Positions 8,829-18,731 are shown, counted from the first letter of the stretch. The stretch is 64,000 bases of DNA from Volutella citrinella (GCA_034401135.1 JAWZSP010000009.1:2356001-2420000), one strand, 5' to 3'. A program made the numbers and translations. Notes: a model not told the origin generated them from the sequence alone.

Positions 8829-11800
8829 CTACCTCCTATGCCTCCTCGCTTTGACAGCCGGCGCTTCCAATGACCGCGCCTCTGGCTGTCGCATCAGACA
8901 CGCTTGGCTATACCACTTCCAAGGCGCCGAGTTATCAGCCTGGAAGCCAACATTGTCCCACGTGGCCCCAAAGTATAGATCGCAGGCGCCAAGAGTACTA
9001 TGCCACGCGAAATGCGAGCACGAAGCGGACTTGCACTGCTGCTCGCACAGCAGCAGCGTGCCTGAGACGACGTGCTGCGCATCAAACCCGCTGTTGAGGC
9101 CCGGCTTCGCGCAGTCAGCGTAGGGCATCGTCCGGACGTCAGCGTCGGGCTCGGGGCAGGAGGGCTCAAAGAACTGTATCACCCTTGTGCCGTCGTCGAC
9201 GTAGGCGATCTGCTCCGGCGGCGCCTTCAACAGGTTACAGCCCATGGACGCCTTGTTGCTCGCAACCATGGTGCAGTCAGCGCCGAGGTCAACGCACTTG
9301 TGCCAGCACTCATTAAGAGTAAGCCGATCGAACCACGTCATGTCCACCCTGCTGTCAAACGTGCCATATCCGCCACAAACCTTTGGTACTGGCGCGGGCT
9401 GCGCGCAGGTGCCCGAGTAGAACCGCCAGCTGTTGGGGTTGGCTGTCTGCTCGACGAAGCCGATGCCCGCGAGCGTTGCCGTGTCCCAGATCTGGCATAT
9501 CTGCGAGGCGATGTTGTGCATGTAGACGCTGCAGCTTGTGGCCTGGCACTCCTGGTAGCATTGGTCGAGGGTGCGTCCTGTGATGGACCGGGGCATGACG
9601 TTGCGGAAGAATGTGCCAGCCTTGCCGCACACGGGCTGCTTGGGTTCCAGCTCGGGTTGGCCCTTCATACAGGCCTGGCTGTAGTAGGACCACTGGCCGG
9701 ACGGGTTCTTGACGTAGCCGATACTATCCCAGGTGCCGTCGAGGAACAGATAGCAGTAGCCGCCGCTGATGTCTGCCCAGGCGAAGTGCGTGCAAGACTG
9801 CTCCGTACATTGCACTTGGCACAGCTTCACGCCTCCTCCAACGACGACCTTGCCCGACGTTGGCCAGTCTCCCTTCTGGGCGCACTCATCAAGAGGCAGG
9901 GTTCGCACTTGCGGGTCCGGCTCATCGCAAATGGACTCATAGAAGAAGGCGCTGGCTCCCGGGATCGGGGTGAATCCGATAGTCGTCGTCGACTGGTCAA
10001 ACAGCGTGCACCATCGCGCAACGTTGCTGTAGCTAAAGGTAACGCAGGCAAACGGCCCATTCTTGCACTCCCAGTAGCACTCGTTGAGCGTGATCCTCTG
10101 TATGTCCTTCTTGGTGTATCCAGTGGCCCTGCCGCCGTAGTTGCCCGGCTTGTTGCAGATCCTGTTGTCAGGCTCCGGCGGCTGTGCGCAGCTCGGGCTG
10201 TAAAATACCCAGCCCGAGTCGGCCATCTCGTAGAAGCCGATTTGCTTCCGCGTCAGTCCCGATGGCCAGACCTGGCAGTTGCCGTTGGATGGGGCGAACA
10301 TGTAGACAGAGCAGCTGATGGACTGGCATTCCTGGTAGCACTGTGCGGCTGTGATTTCGGGGAAGTATTGTGCTCCAAGTTCCTCAAAGTACAGTCCCAT
10401 GACACCACAGATCTCTGCCTCGGGTTCGACGACGCTCGTGGTGGTCGTTTGCGGTTCCTCAGTGGAAGAGGTAGCCTCCTCAGAGGCGGTGTTCATCATA
10501 GTGGTCGACGGGTCCGTTGTGGTAGGCTCACTCGGACCGTCGGTTGTACTCGCCACGGTCTCTGTTGCAGTCCCGGTCGGCAGCTCAGAAGCGGTGCTTG
10601 AGGACGGGATGCAGGCATCACAGTTGTAGCAGTCCTTGTTGGCATACCTCAACCTTCCGGACACTCGGGAGTACATGCGGTCCTGCAACAGGCGCTCACT
10701 TGTCAAGATGCACCGCTCAAACGTCATATCCCATGCAGCAGCCTTGCACTCGCTGCCCATCAGATCGCAGAGGACCATGCACCGCTCGATATACCCCGTC
10801 ATCTCTGTAAACTGCCCGTCGATATTCGCAGGGGCCATGTACGTCTCCACCGACTCGCCGTAGTTTCCAACCTGGTCACAGACTCCGTCCCGCAGCCAGT
10901 CTTGATTGACTGTGCAGCAGCTTTGAGCTGGTCTGGGGAAACTAGGTCTCGCTGGAGCAACCTGGGAGGGCGCGCGTGCACAGTTCGAACAGGAGTAGCA
11001 ATCGACGTTGTTATAAGTCTTATACCACGGCTGGGTCAGGCCGGCGTAGAACATCTTTTGCTTGTCCAACCTGGCAAAGGCGACAGTGCAAGGGGCTCCA
11101 GCCCGGTATGAGAAGGCTTTGCATCCATCAATGGCGGCGCACATGGCTGCACATTTCTTCTCGTCTCCGAGGTGGTCAAAGGCGCCTGCAAATCTCGCTT
11201 CGACGTCGATAAAGGTCTGGAATCCGGAGTAGCTGCCCTCGGCGTCGCATACGTTGTTAGGCGACTGGCTTGAAGATTTGGTGCAGCAGTCGTCGACAGT
11301 TGTTGGTGCTGTGGTGGCCTCCGACGTCTGTGTACCATCTTGTGAGAGGGTCTCTACACTAGACGTCGCAGTCGGGCTGTCGGTGGAGGCAGCATCAGAA
11401 TCTGTGGTAGTTTCAGATCCACCGTTGGTTGGGATGGAGGTGTCCGAGGGAGACGAAGCTGTTTCGGCGGAGGTTTCCACCGTATTGCTCAACGGCTCGC
11501 CAGTGCTCGTTGCTGAGTCTGTGGCAGTCTCTGAGCGGGTGGGTTCGGTAATGGAAGTCTCCTCTGTCTGTCGCCCAGTCTCAGTCACATGCGAGGCCGA
11601 GTCGTCGGTGGTGAATGTGTTGGCAGAGGCAGTGCCGGGTTGAGCAGTCGTCTCGGTGTTCTGCGTAGCATCGGTGGCAGCAGTCGTCTCGATCTTCTGC
11701 GTGGCCTCGGTGGCAACGGTCGAAGAGGACGACACGCCGACGAATGTCGGGTTGGCTGGCGGCGGAGTCGTCGCTCCGGGAGCAACTTGTGCATCATCGG

Positions 11801-12518
11801 CAAAGTCTAGTACAAAGTTGTCGATAGTGGCTGGAGTAACCTGGTTGGAAACGAAGATGGAGTCGATAAAAATCTCAGAGATTCCTCCGCTCAAGCAGAC
11901 CAAGGAGATGCTGAGCGGAGCCTGGGCAGCCGGGGTGTTGGTCTGAAGCAGAACCATTGCCCACTGGTTCATCGGGCCATTGCTGATGATCCACGTCGAA
12001 TAGAAGGGCGTGTTGCCGAGAAAGGCGTTCATCTGGCACCAGTTGAACGCCGGAGCAGTCCGGACGTAGTAGAAGAAGCGGACAGTATACAAGGTCTGGA
12101 CATTCATGCCAAACAGCATCTGCGAAATGGAGACAAAGTTGCCCGCGGCGACGCCTGGGGTCTGGCGTTTCCTGCTGCCGCCACGTGTGCCCTCGCTGGT
12201 GGCACTCATACGAACGCATCCCAGCGCCCCATTCTTGCCGTCGGTGTATCCCTGGCCGTCGACGGTAGAACCCGCGCCGGAGACCGTGAAGCCGGGGACG
12301 AGATTGGGATTGCTGGGATTCCTGGAGGCGAAGTTTCCATTGGACACAACGTTCTTGATGACGTTCGGCGAGTCGGTGGCCGTTGAAGATGGCGAGGCGG
12401 TCGTGTCGTCGGTCGTCGTCGCAATGATCCTGGTAGAGTGCGGCTTACACTTGCTCGCCGAAGCACCGTTGAGAGCGGCCGAGATGGCCAAGGCCGCCAA
12501 GGCTACGACAGAGCGCAT
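8829..12518 (-). CDS. Large secreted multi-PAN/Apple domain protein
   Basis: A single exon of 1229 residues. An N-terminal signal peptide (MRSVVALAALAISAALNG) precedes a jelly-roll-like, carbohydrate-binding-type domain (about 50-245, beginning NVVSNGNFASRNP). A Ser/Thr-rich linker likely to be O-glycosylated follows (about 250-410). Two PAN-like modules start near 424 and 547 and each ends in a DCYxCxxC motif. After a second Ser/Thr linker come six shorter Cys-rich modules near residues 704, 788, 879, 964, 1047 and 1136, made of a three-module block present twice. PAN/Apple domains bind proteins or sugars, so an extracellular or wall-bound adhesion or recognition role is inferred. No catalytic motif or GPI signal is seen; the C-terminus is basic (ARRHRR). 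It is transcribed towards the CxxC-module gene; the two stop codons are about 207 bases apart. Confidence 0.85.
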   Translation of the reverse strand: MRSVVALAALAISAALNGASASKCKPHSTRIIATTTDDTTASPSSTATDSPNVIKNVVSNGNFASRNPSNPNLVPGFTVSGAGSTVDGQGYTDGKNGALGCVRMSATSEGTRGGSRKRQTPGVAAGNFVSISQMLFGMNVQTLYTVRFFYYVRTAPAFNWCQMNAFLGNTPFYSTWIISNGPMNQWAMVLLQTNTPAAQAPLSISLVCLSGGISEIFIDSIFVSNQVTPATIDNFVLDFADDAQVAPGATTPPPANPTFVGVSSSSTVATEATQKIETTAATDATQNTETTAQPGTASANTFTTDDSASHVTETGRQTEETSITEPTRSETATDSATSTGEPLSNTVETSAETASSPSDTSIPTNGGSETTTDSDAASTDSPTATSSVETLSQDGTQTSEATTAPTTVDDCCTKSSSQSPNNVCDAEGSYSGFQTFIDVEARFAGAFDHLGDEKKCAAMCAAIDGCKAFSYRAGAPCTVAFARLDKQKMFYAGLTQPWYKTYNNVDCYSCSNCARAPSQVAPARPSFPRPAQSCCTVNQDWLRDGVCDQVGNYGESVETYMAPANIDGQFTEMTGYIERCMVLCDLMGSECKAAAWDMTFERCILTSERLLQDRMYSRVSGRLRYANKDCYNCDACIPSSSTASELPTGTATETVASTTDGPSEPTTTDPSTTMMNTASEEATSSTEEPQTTTTSVVEPEAEICGVMGLYFEELGAQYFPEITAAQCYQECQSISCSVYMFAPSNGNCQVWPSGLTRKQIGFYEMADSGWVFYSPSCAQPPEPDNRICNKPGNYGGRATGYTKKDIQRITLNECYWECKNGPFACVTFSYSNVARWCTLFDQSTTTIGFTPIPGASAFFYESICDEPDPQVRTLPLDECAQKGDWPTSGKVVVGGGVKLCQVQCTEQSCTHFAWADISGGYCYLFLDGTWDSIGYVKNPSGQWSYYSQACMKGQPELEPKQPVCGKAGTFFRNVMPRSITGRTLDQCYQECQATSCSVYMHNIASQICQIWDTATLAGIGFVEQTANPNSWRFYSGTCAQPAPVPKVCGGYGTFDSRVDMTWFDRLTLNECWHKCVDLGADCTMVASNKASMGCNLLKAPPEQIAYVDDGTRVIQFFEPSCPEPDADVRTMPYADCAKPGLNSGFDAQHVVSGTLLLCEQQCKSASCSHFAWHSTLGACDLYFGATWDNVGFQADNSAPWKWYSQACLMRQPEARSLEAPAVKARRHRR

Positions 12519-13846
12519 CGCGAACAGGACCCTGGGCCAACCGTGAGTAGAGAGCGAGATGGTTGGGGTGAGCGAGAACGTGCCGCATGGATGGCGCTGC
12601 TAGTGATTAAAAGACATGCCCATAGCCGGTTCTACAAAGGCAGGGCTGAAATCTCGCTTGATCCTCAGGACTAGACCGCGATAGTTGCCTGCAAGCGTGC
12701 GGAGGATAAACAATGGCCTGTCCCGCCTCCCAATTACACGTCGGTCAGACAGCCCAAAGCCGCCTAGTCTCAGATCATCAGCGACGCCATCCCGCAGCGG
12801 CGCACATATTCTGCAATACATTTCTCACTACCTCTGTCAAGGGACTCCCTAGGGCAAGGGGTTGCCGCTGGCGTTGTCAATCGGCGCGTGTTCCTGGCGT
12901 TCTGGACTGCGTCCAACTCCACTGGGCAGCCAATAGTCAACCCCACTATTGAATGGCAATTAGCGTGGAGCAGACTGCCCAGGAATAGTCAATTCGGTAG
13001 TCAGTATATGGCGCCTGTTGTGTACCCATCTGATTGGCTCACCCGCTAAAGCCAGCCGTCCGGGATACTCAGCCAACGGTAGCCCACGCGACTATTTCTC
13101 GCTCGGCGCTGTGAGACACAGACTAGAGAACGGAGCTGGAACGGCTCTGTGAGTCTACGACCAAAGGGGAGTTTGAGCTCAGGCAAAATGAGCATCGAAG
13201 GATTCCCAACTGCGGGGTTGTTTGACAGCGAATGCACCAGTGCTAACCTCGACGTTTATCTAGGAAGGCTGAGATTTGGGTTTCGGAGCGTGCCGCGTTG
13301 TGGAAACCTTCCGTGAAACACAAAGGATTCGCTAGTTGTCATCGTCTACACAACCTTGAGCCAGTTCGCACGACACACATTAATTTGGCAAAGCTGCTGT
13401 AAATTTACCCAAATGCCAGTATGTCTATCCAGCAATCCAAGTAGCCAAAGAAGCCTTCGCTGTGCAGTGAAGCAAGTTTCAATCTTATCCAACCTACCCT
13501 ACACGTATTTGTTGACGAGCCTCCCAGTTTGTAATTCAGCCAGCTGACAGCTGAAAGAGTCTGCACTGACTGCAGGGAATTTTTCAACGCTGTTGAACGA
13601 TTACAAGAAAGAAATCGTCTTCCTTCACCCAGCGCCCTGCTTCGTGCAAAAGACAGCCATCACATGCTGCTGCTGACGAAAGCCACCTCGTCATTCCTCA
13701 TGCATGTCTCGGATAGCGGGAGGGGATGTTCCGCTCTCCTGCGATCGTGCGGGGCCTTTAAACAGGCAGACAGTCCGCTTTGATACGGAGCCTGTTGGAG
13801 CGTTCTCCAGCCTGTCGGTACTCCCTGTCCATACTGCTCAATAACC
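12519..13846. other. Divergent promoter region, no gene seen
   Basis: 1.3 kb between the divergently transcribed PAN-protein and phosphorylase-ankyrin genes. Short open frames here show no conserved motifs. CCAAT pentamers occur (for example near 12931) but no specific site is claimed. Confidence 0.45.
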
Positions 13847-15625
13847 ATGAATCCCTCTGGCCCGCCTCGTCTCAGTCGAGGTTGCTATACCATCGGCTGG
13901 ATCTGCCCTCTGGCGATTGAGCTGACAGCTGCAATCTCCATGCTGGATGAGATCCACCAACCCCTGCCGCAGTCCCCTGGGGACTCGAATACGTATGTAC
14001 TCGGAACCATCGATAGTCATGACGTCGTCCTGGCCTGTCTCCCAGAGATGGGCACCACCCCAGCTGCGACCACCGCTAGACAAATGAAGCTCTCATTCCC
14101 GGATCTTCGCTGCGCACTGCTGGTCGGCATCGGTGGCGGCATACCAAGTGAGCAGCACGATATCCGCGTGGGCGATGTGGTTGTTGGCGTTCCGGGCGGC
14201 GAGTACGGAGCAGTGGTTCAGTGGGACTATGGGAAAACGGCCGCCGAAGGGAGATTTGTCCACCGCGGGACTCTCAACGATCCTCCTGCGCTGCTTTTGA
14301 CTGCTCTCAACACACTGCGCGCCCAGAATGAATTCGATCAGATGTACTGGAGTCGCCATATCGACAGCGGGCTGCAACGCCTCTCTCCGGACCGGCAAAG
14401 CTATTTCAAGCGCCCCTCTACACAGCAGGACTACCTGTTTGCTTCGGATCATGACCATGTTGATGTCGTGGAACTTACTTGCGTGTCGTGCGACAACAAA
14501 AAGCTGGTCTCCCGTGCTGATCGTCCCAATCGCTCAGTTTCGCATTTTGGGACTATCGCATCCGGGAACCAGGTTATTAAATACGGACAGAAGAGAGACG
14601 AGATTGGCAACAGATTCAACGCGCTGTGTCTCGAGATGGAAGCTGCGGGAATAGTGAAAGACCTGCCCAGCATCGTCATTCGTGGCATATGCGACTATTC
14701 AGACTCTCACAAGAACAAAGTCTGGCAACCATATGCCGCCCTAGCAGCTGCAGCCTTTGCCAAGGGCCTGCTCTCTGTTTTGCCTTCAGAAAGAGTAAAC
14801 GCATCGCTGGACCCCGGGTACCTCTTTTATTCCGGCGGCGCTACACTTCGGCTTGTGCCCATGGGCCTCAGGGACCTCGGGAGGGATGAGATGGGGTACC
14901 CAGGACAGGGATACTGGCATGAATTGACAGTAGTGCGTGCTGAGGATGTACGCGGCCCAGATAGGCCACAGGAGCTACAGGACCAACATCGGCAACTCAG
15001 AGAGTCGATACAAGAGAGTAGTGCGAGGAATACTGTCGCGCCAGCGGCGCCACCCGACAACGAGCCCGCCGAAGAGTCGATGGAGGTGAAGTTGGCTGAT
15101 TTCATGCAGGAATATCATTCTACGATGCATGATCAGCTCGACGACTTTCCTCTTGCAGAGCAGAGATCGGCCGTGTTTGGGGCAATGCTACGAATGACGA
15201 GGGGGTCTGTTGACCGTGACCTTGAGACCGGACGCACCCTTCTGCACTACATGGCCATGAACGGCGTGTCGAATGTGCTATCGAGACTCGTGCAGATCGG
15301 CTTCACCGTCGACGATGGCGACTCGGATAGGCAGACGCCCCTGCACCTGGCAGTACTGGGAGGGCATTGGGAGGCGACGAGGGTTCTCATTGAAGAGTGC
15401 CATGCCAGCGTCCACTTCAAGGATTACAATGGCTTGTTGCCGTGGCATCATGCGCTCAGACTGGACACAGATAACCTCGCCGACAACGAGCAGCGACAAG
15501 AGGCGAGGCAGTCCATCATTAAGCTTCTGGCATCGGTTACGGACTTGTCGTTGGTGAGAGGAGCATACGCACACAAGGCCCTGGTTAAGATTAAGGCTAA
15601 CCCAAACACGGAAATTCTTATTTGA
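13847..15625 (+). CDS. Nucleoside phosphorylase-like (PNP_UDP) domain protein with C-terminal ankyrin repeats
   Basis: A single exon of 592 residues. Residues about 13-308 form a purine/uridine phosphorylase superfamily domain: it opens with YTIGWICPLAIELTAA, has a Gly-rich ALLVGIGGGIP turn, a RVGDVVVG strand, the GTIASGNQV segment, the nucleoside-site CLEMEAAGI and the RGICDYSDSHKN motif. A linker with a Gln/Glu-rich helix follows, then two to three ankyrin repeats (about 460-540; GRTLLHYMAMNG, QTPLHLAVLGGHW). In fungi this phosphorylase domain is a common N-terminal module of NLR-like STAND proteins, where it usually precedes a NACHT or NB-ARC ATPase. Here no P-loop lies between the two parts. 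It may be a soluble sensor or enzyme in non-self response, or a naturally short NLR relative. The start is the first ATG of the frame and begins just before the domain. Confidence 0.85.
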   Translation: MNPSGPPRLSRGCYTIGWICPLAIELTAAISMLDEIHQPLPQSPGDSNTYVLGTIDSHDVVLACLPEMGTTPAATTARQMKLSFPDLRCALLVGIGGGIPSEQHDIRVGDVVVGVPGGEYGAVVQWDYGKTAAEGRFVHRGTLNDPPALLLTALNTLRAQNEFDQMYWSRHIDSGLQRLSPDRQSYFKRPSTQQDYLFASDHDHVDVVELTCVSCDNKKLVSRADRPNRSVSHFGTIASGNQVIKYGQKRDEIGNRFNALCLEMEAAGIVKDLPSIVIRGICDYSDSHKNKVWQPYAALAAAAFAKGLLSVLPSERVNASLDPGYLFYSGGATLRLVPMGLRDLGRDEMGYPGQGYWHELTVVRAEDVRGPDRPQELQDQHRQLRESIQESSARNTVAPAAPPDNEPAEESMEVKLADFMQEYHSTMHDQLDDFPLAEQRSAVFGAMLRMTRGSVDRDLETGRTLLHYMAMNGVSNVLSRLVQIGFTVDDGDSDRQTPLHLAVLGGHWEATRVLIEECHASVHFKDYNGLLPWHHALRLDTDNLADNEQRQEARQSIIKLLASVTDLSLVRGAYAHKALVKIKANPNTEILI

Positions 15626-15905
15626 AAGTTGATTGTATCATGGAGTAGGGTAGGTAGTGATTTCTCAATGATGCAGCAGCCTTGGGTTCGAGACAAACCT
15701 CCACGTGGATGACAGCTGACAGTTAATCCGTCATTGAGACAGTTGTTTGTTGGGCTGAGACACTTCACTTGGATTTATATTATTACTAGGCGGCGATTAG
15801 GGCTAAAAGAACGTGATAGTTTTGGCGCATATTTAATAGTACATCGAGGACTATCAAGTTTAAGGCAATCATAGTCCACCCGCACTATAGTTAATACAGC
15901 TTCCT

Positions 15906-16475
15906 TTACCAGCTAAAGCCACAGAAAAAGTCCATCAGCGTTACCCCCGGGCATTTCGCTTTCTCGATTGCGCTTTTTACACAGTCCTTATTATCTTTGT
16001 CCACCTCCCACTTACTCAGATGCACATTCATCTCAATACCGTAAAGCTCATGTTGTGAGCCATCCTCAAAGTCCGTCGATACGTGACGGGACCAACCATT
16101 ATTTTCCTTGCACTCCATAAGACTGACCTGGCCGCTGGTCAAGCCACATGTGCCCTTGATGTTATCCACGATACCCTTACATAAACCTTGCTGGTCCTGC
16201 GCCGTACCCGAAATAATAATAAGGTAGTCCAAGTAATCGTCTATAACGTTGACATTCTGCCAAACGTAGGAGCAATCCACATCTGCGAGTTTGCCCCATT
16301 TTCCGGCATTGATACAATCTTGAGAAAGTTCGCGAGCCTGCAGTGTATGAGACATGGAACTGTCGCGCGGGCTTATGCTGGTGCTCAAAGCCGCAGCCTC
16401 CGGCAAACTAGCCGCAGTTGACTGTACAGCGAGAATAATAAAAGGTGCGATGACATTTTGCCAAAGCGTCTTCAT
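15906..16475 (-). CDS. Small secreted cysteine-rich protein, effector-like
   Basis: A single exon of 189 residues. The N-terminus is a signal peptide (MKTLWQNVIAPFIILAVQSTAA), and the mature part contains eight cysteines, an even number fitting four disulfides. I do not recognise the family. The composition is acidic and polar with several Trp, and the protein ends in FFCGFSW. Size, signal peptide and cysteine content are those of fungal secreted effectors or antimicrobial proteins, but this is only a class-level guess. It is transcribed away from the ribonuclease gene, with about 0.9 kb of shared upstream DNA. Both genes and their spacer are richer in A+T than the rest of the left arm, which could mean different ancestry or mild RIP. 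Confidence 0.68.
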   Translation of the reverse strand: MKTLWQNVIAPFIILAVQSTAASLPEAAALSTSISPRDSSMSHTLQARELSQDCINAGKWGKLADVDCSYVWQNVNVIDDYLDYLIIISGTAQDQQGLCKGIVDNIKGTCGLTSGQVSLMECKENNGWSRHVSTDFEDGSQHELYGIEMNVHLSKWEVDKDNKDCVKSAIEKAKCPGVTLMDFFCGFSW

Positions 16476-17377
16476 AATGTTTCGCTTAATTATGTTGTCT
16501 GATGAGCGGTGTTTGGTCTATATTCAAGTTAAAAACCGTAGGCTAAGATGAACAAAGAGGGAAAACTTACAGAGATTGGTCAAGAGGTTGCAATATGACG
16601 CGGATGGGCTGCTGAAAATCCAGATGACATCAGGGAAGTATCGTGGCGGCTTGAAGGGACAGAGGCAGTCTTCATAAATTTATGGGAATAGAACATAACT
16701 CAATACGCTAGCGGACTGATCTCTCAGCTATAGCGCTCTGGAATCCATAATTTGAGATCGCTGACATAGCTCGCCAGGAGGCTATCTTTAGTATTCCAAG
16801 GATTTTAAGCTATTTTTAGGATTGCACTATAGCATACTACTATTCCATCATCAGCGTTAAGCAATTATCGGCCTGGGAGGCTGAGTTGTTAATCTATGTT
16901 ATCAGTACATTCCGAGTTCGTCCGAACTAAGGGCGCATCTAGCTGACTGTATTGCACTAAGAATTGATAAGTCGCGCGGGAATTTACTACCTCGCCTGGA
17001 ATCATATACGCTGTAGGATTCAGGAAATCGCCCCCACTCAATCCTACTGGGCGTAGAAAATTAATAAGGATCAGAAAAACTTTTTTGTAAAGCGGAAGAT
17101 AACGATGCCGAAACTTATAGCTGGTTAGTAGCCCAGAATAGAATCCCAATCGGACCCGACAGTATTCCGCACTGACCGAGGTATAATTAATAGTAAAGAC
17201 TGCTAATAATTATTATTTATTTCTGCAGACTACTTATATACTACCAGCGCCATCCACTAACCAGACCTGACGGTTGGTGCTCACTGGAGGGGTGAATTAC
17301 ATTTCCAGATCCAACATCGACCAACCTTATCCTCTTCCGAAAAGAGTTTCTCCCACCTTTCACAACAGGTAGCTAAA
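16476..17377. other. Shared, AT-rich divergent promoter region
   Basis: 0.9 kb between the two divergent secreted-protein genes. It is more AT-rich than the surrounding gene space. An 86-codon minus-strand frame at 16889-17149 has no signal peptide or recognisable motif and was not called. Confidence 0.5.
17232..17241 (+). promoter_or_regulatory. TATA-like element of the ribonuclease gene
   Basis: CTTATATACT lies about 140 bases before the proposed start codon at 17378. The match is by composition and position only. Confidence 0.25.
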
Positions 17378-18221
17378 ATGAAGGTCTGCTGGGGTTCTGA
17401 TTCCACTCTGGAGGCTATACTGATAACTATATAACTGCTAGGTTCTAGCTGTTATTCATTTTATGCTCGCTGTCTGTACAGCTCTCCCAACAGGACTAGA
17501 TATATCCGACCATACTACCGATCGATCTACGACGCCGTCTACAAAAGCCCACGACCTATTAATCCGCGATTTAACAATTTCCGAAAGCAAAACCCCTGAG
17601 TCTCCAAACCCTATGCTCTCTTTTCTAAAGCGACAAGAAAACCACCCCAATAATCGAGTCCCTCCTGGTGGCATCGTTGTGTTTGCCAGTCGGATCGACC
17701 TTCGATTTCCCGATAGGATCAACATTCGATATCACAGTGGCAGCAGTATTGAGGCAGCTATCGCAGAAGGTACACGCAGACTGAGAATCGGATCACGTGT
17801 TAGATTTGGACGCACAGCCGGCCGTACATACCCGGCGATATTTAGCAACAACGGTATTTTCCGGCCTGATGATATGGGAGATATTGAACCGAACGAGATT
17901 CTATGGGAGTATCCCATTCTGGAATCGGGTGAGCTTTACTTAGGCCAGTCTGGCCCAGGGCCCGATAGAGTTATATTTGACGGAGATGGACGTTTCGCTG
18001 GGCTTGTCGGTCATGGTGTTGAAAATAGCTCTTTTTTTCCTGGCGTCGAGGTTATGGGAAATGAACAAAACACTGGCCTCCAACTCTACAGAACGCCAGG
18101 AGTTGCTGGTAATAGGAATTCGATGTCGGAATTATGGGTTTTTTTGTTCGCGCTTGGTGTCCGTATTAATCGGCGGGTTATTGCTGGCTATACGGGGGCT
18201 TCTAGACCTCGGTTTCCTTAG
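17378..18221 (+). CDS. Secreted guanyl-specific ribonuclease T1/ribotoxin-superfamily protein (microbial RNase fold)
   Basis: Proposed exons are 17378-17383 (two codons only) and 17442-18221. The 58-nt intron has a CTGATAAC-like branch point but a weak GTCTGC donor. Splicing gives 261 residues starting MKVLAVIHFMLAVCTALP, a proper signal peptide; starting at 17463 would leave an improbably short one. A dibasic LysArg at about 65-66 looks like a Kex2 site, so a pro-protein is likely. The C-terminal part has the order expected of the T1/U2 superfamily: a TYP segment, WEYPILESGELYLG with the catalytic-type Glu (about 158), a GPDRVIF strand with the catalytic-type Arg (about 178) and a GHG with the catalytic-type His (about 193). 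The His that usually follows TyrPro is Ala here. The class cleaves RNA, and some members are ribosome-targeting toxins; which applies here is unknown. The C-terminal ~65 residues exceed the domain. Confidence 0.62.
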
Positions 18222-18530
18222 TTAGCTAGGATACCCATCAAGCAACTGTTCCGGGTGATTGTGTGGATCACATCGTCAAATCACTGGACAGACTTTCACC
18301 AGGAGTTGATATTGATGCCTGTTATATATAGCAGAAATTCACGGAGTTCCGGCCGCCTGAACACGGACTAAGTTAGCGATGAGACCAAGATGGCCCGCAT
18401 TCGCATCCTCCATGAGTTAATCGTGATGCAATGCAATCGTGCCCTGAGACTGTCCGAGTTGGCCGCCCCCTAGGGTGTAAGCCGCCAAGCCTCGGAAATG
18501 TCGTCGCAGAAAGGGAACTGACCCCTGGTC
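18222..18530. other. Intergenic region after the ribonuclease gene
   Basis: No gene seen; it should hold the ribonuclease terminator. The right end leads into the Zn2Cys6 remnant. Confidence 0.4.
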
Positions 18531-18731
18531 ACACCCGGGCAGCGGCAGCGCATCGTCCAGGCGTATTCCACGTGTCGCGCTTGCAAGTGGAAATGCATTC
18601 CAGGCCCCGCCGGCTCGTGCCAGAATTGCCAGCGATACAACCAAGAATGCAGCTATGAGGCAGTGTCTAAACCTGCACCACCGAGCCCAGCCACGGCCGA
18701 TGAAAAGCACGGACTGCAGGGCCCCGACTGA
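18531..18731 (+). pseudogene. Remnant of a Zn(2)Cys(6) transcription factor DNA-binding domain
   Basis: The frame through 18573 reads RQRIVQAYSTCRACKWKC, then SCQNCQRYNQECSYE, and stops at 18729-18731. This is the fungal binuclear zinc cluster (C-x2-C-x6-C-x5-12-C-x2-C-x6-8-C), except that the first cysteine is Tyr and the usual Arg of the basic stretch is Cys. Both changes fit single transitions (TGT to TAT, CGC to TGC). About 30 further codons run to the stop, with no sign of the large regulatory domain of such factors. No start codon with a good context is evident. It is best read as a degenerate 5' end of a regulator gene, with mutations like those RIP makes. A divergent but live exon cannot be excluded. 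Confidence 0.5.

Noticed and set aside
9072..10601. 509-codon plus-strand open frame
   Set aside because: It lies antisense to the PAN-protein gene, whose frame has a signal peptide and conserved Cys modules. The plus frame has no family motif and its Arg/Val/Leu-rich, Cys-poor composition is that of a shadow frame.
16889..17149. 86-codon minus-strand frame between the two secreted-protein genes
   Set aside because: No signal peptide, domain or splice-supported extension; it lies in the shared promoter region.
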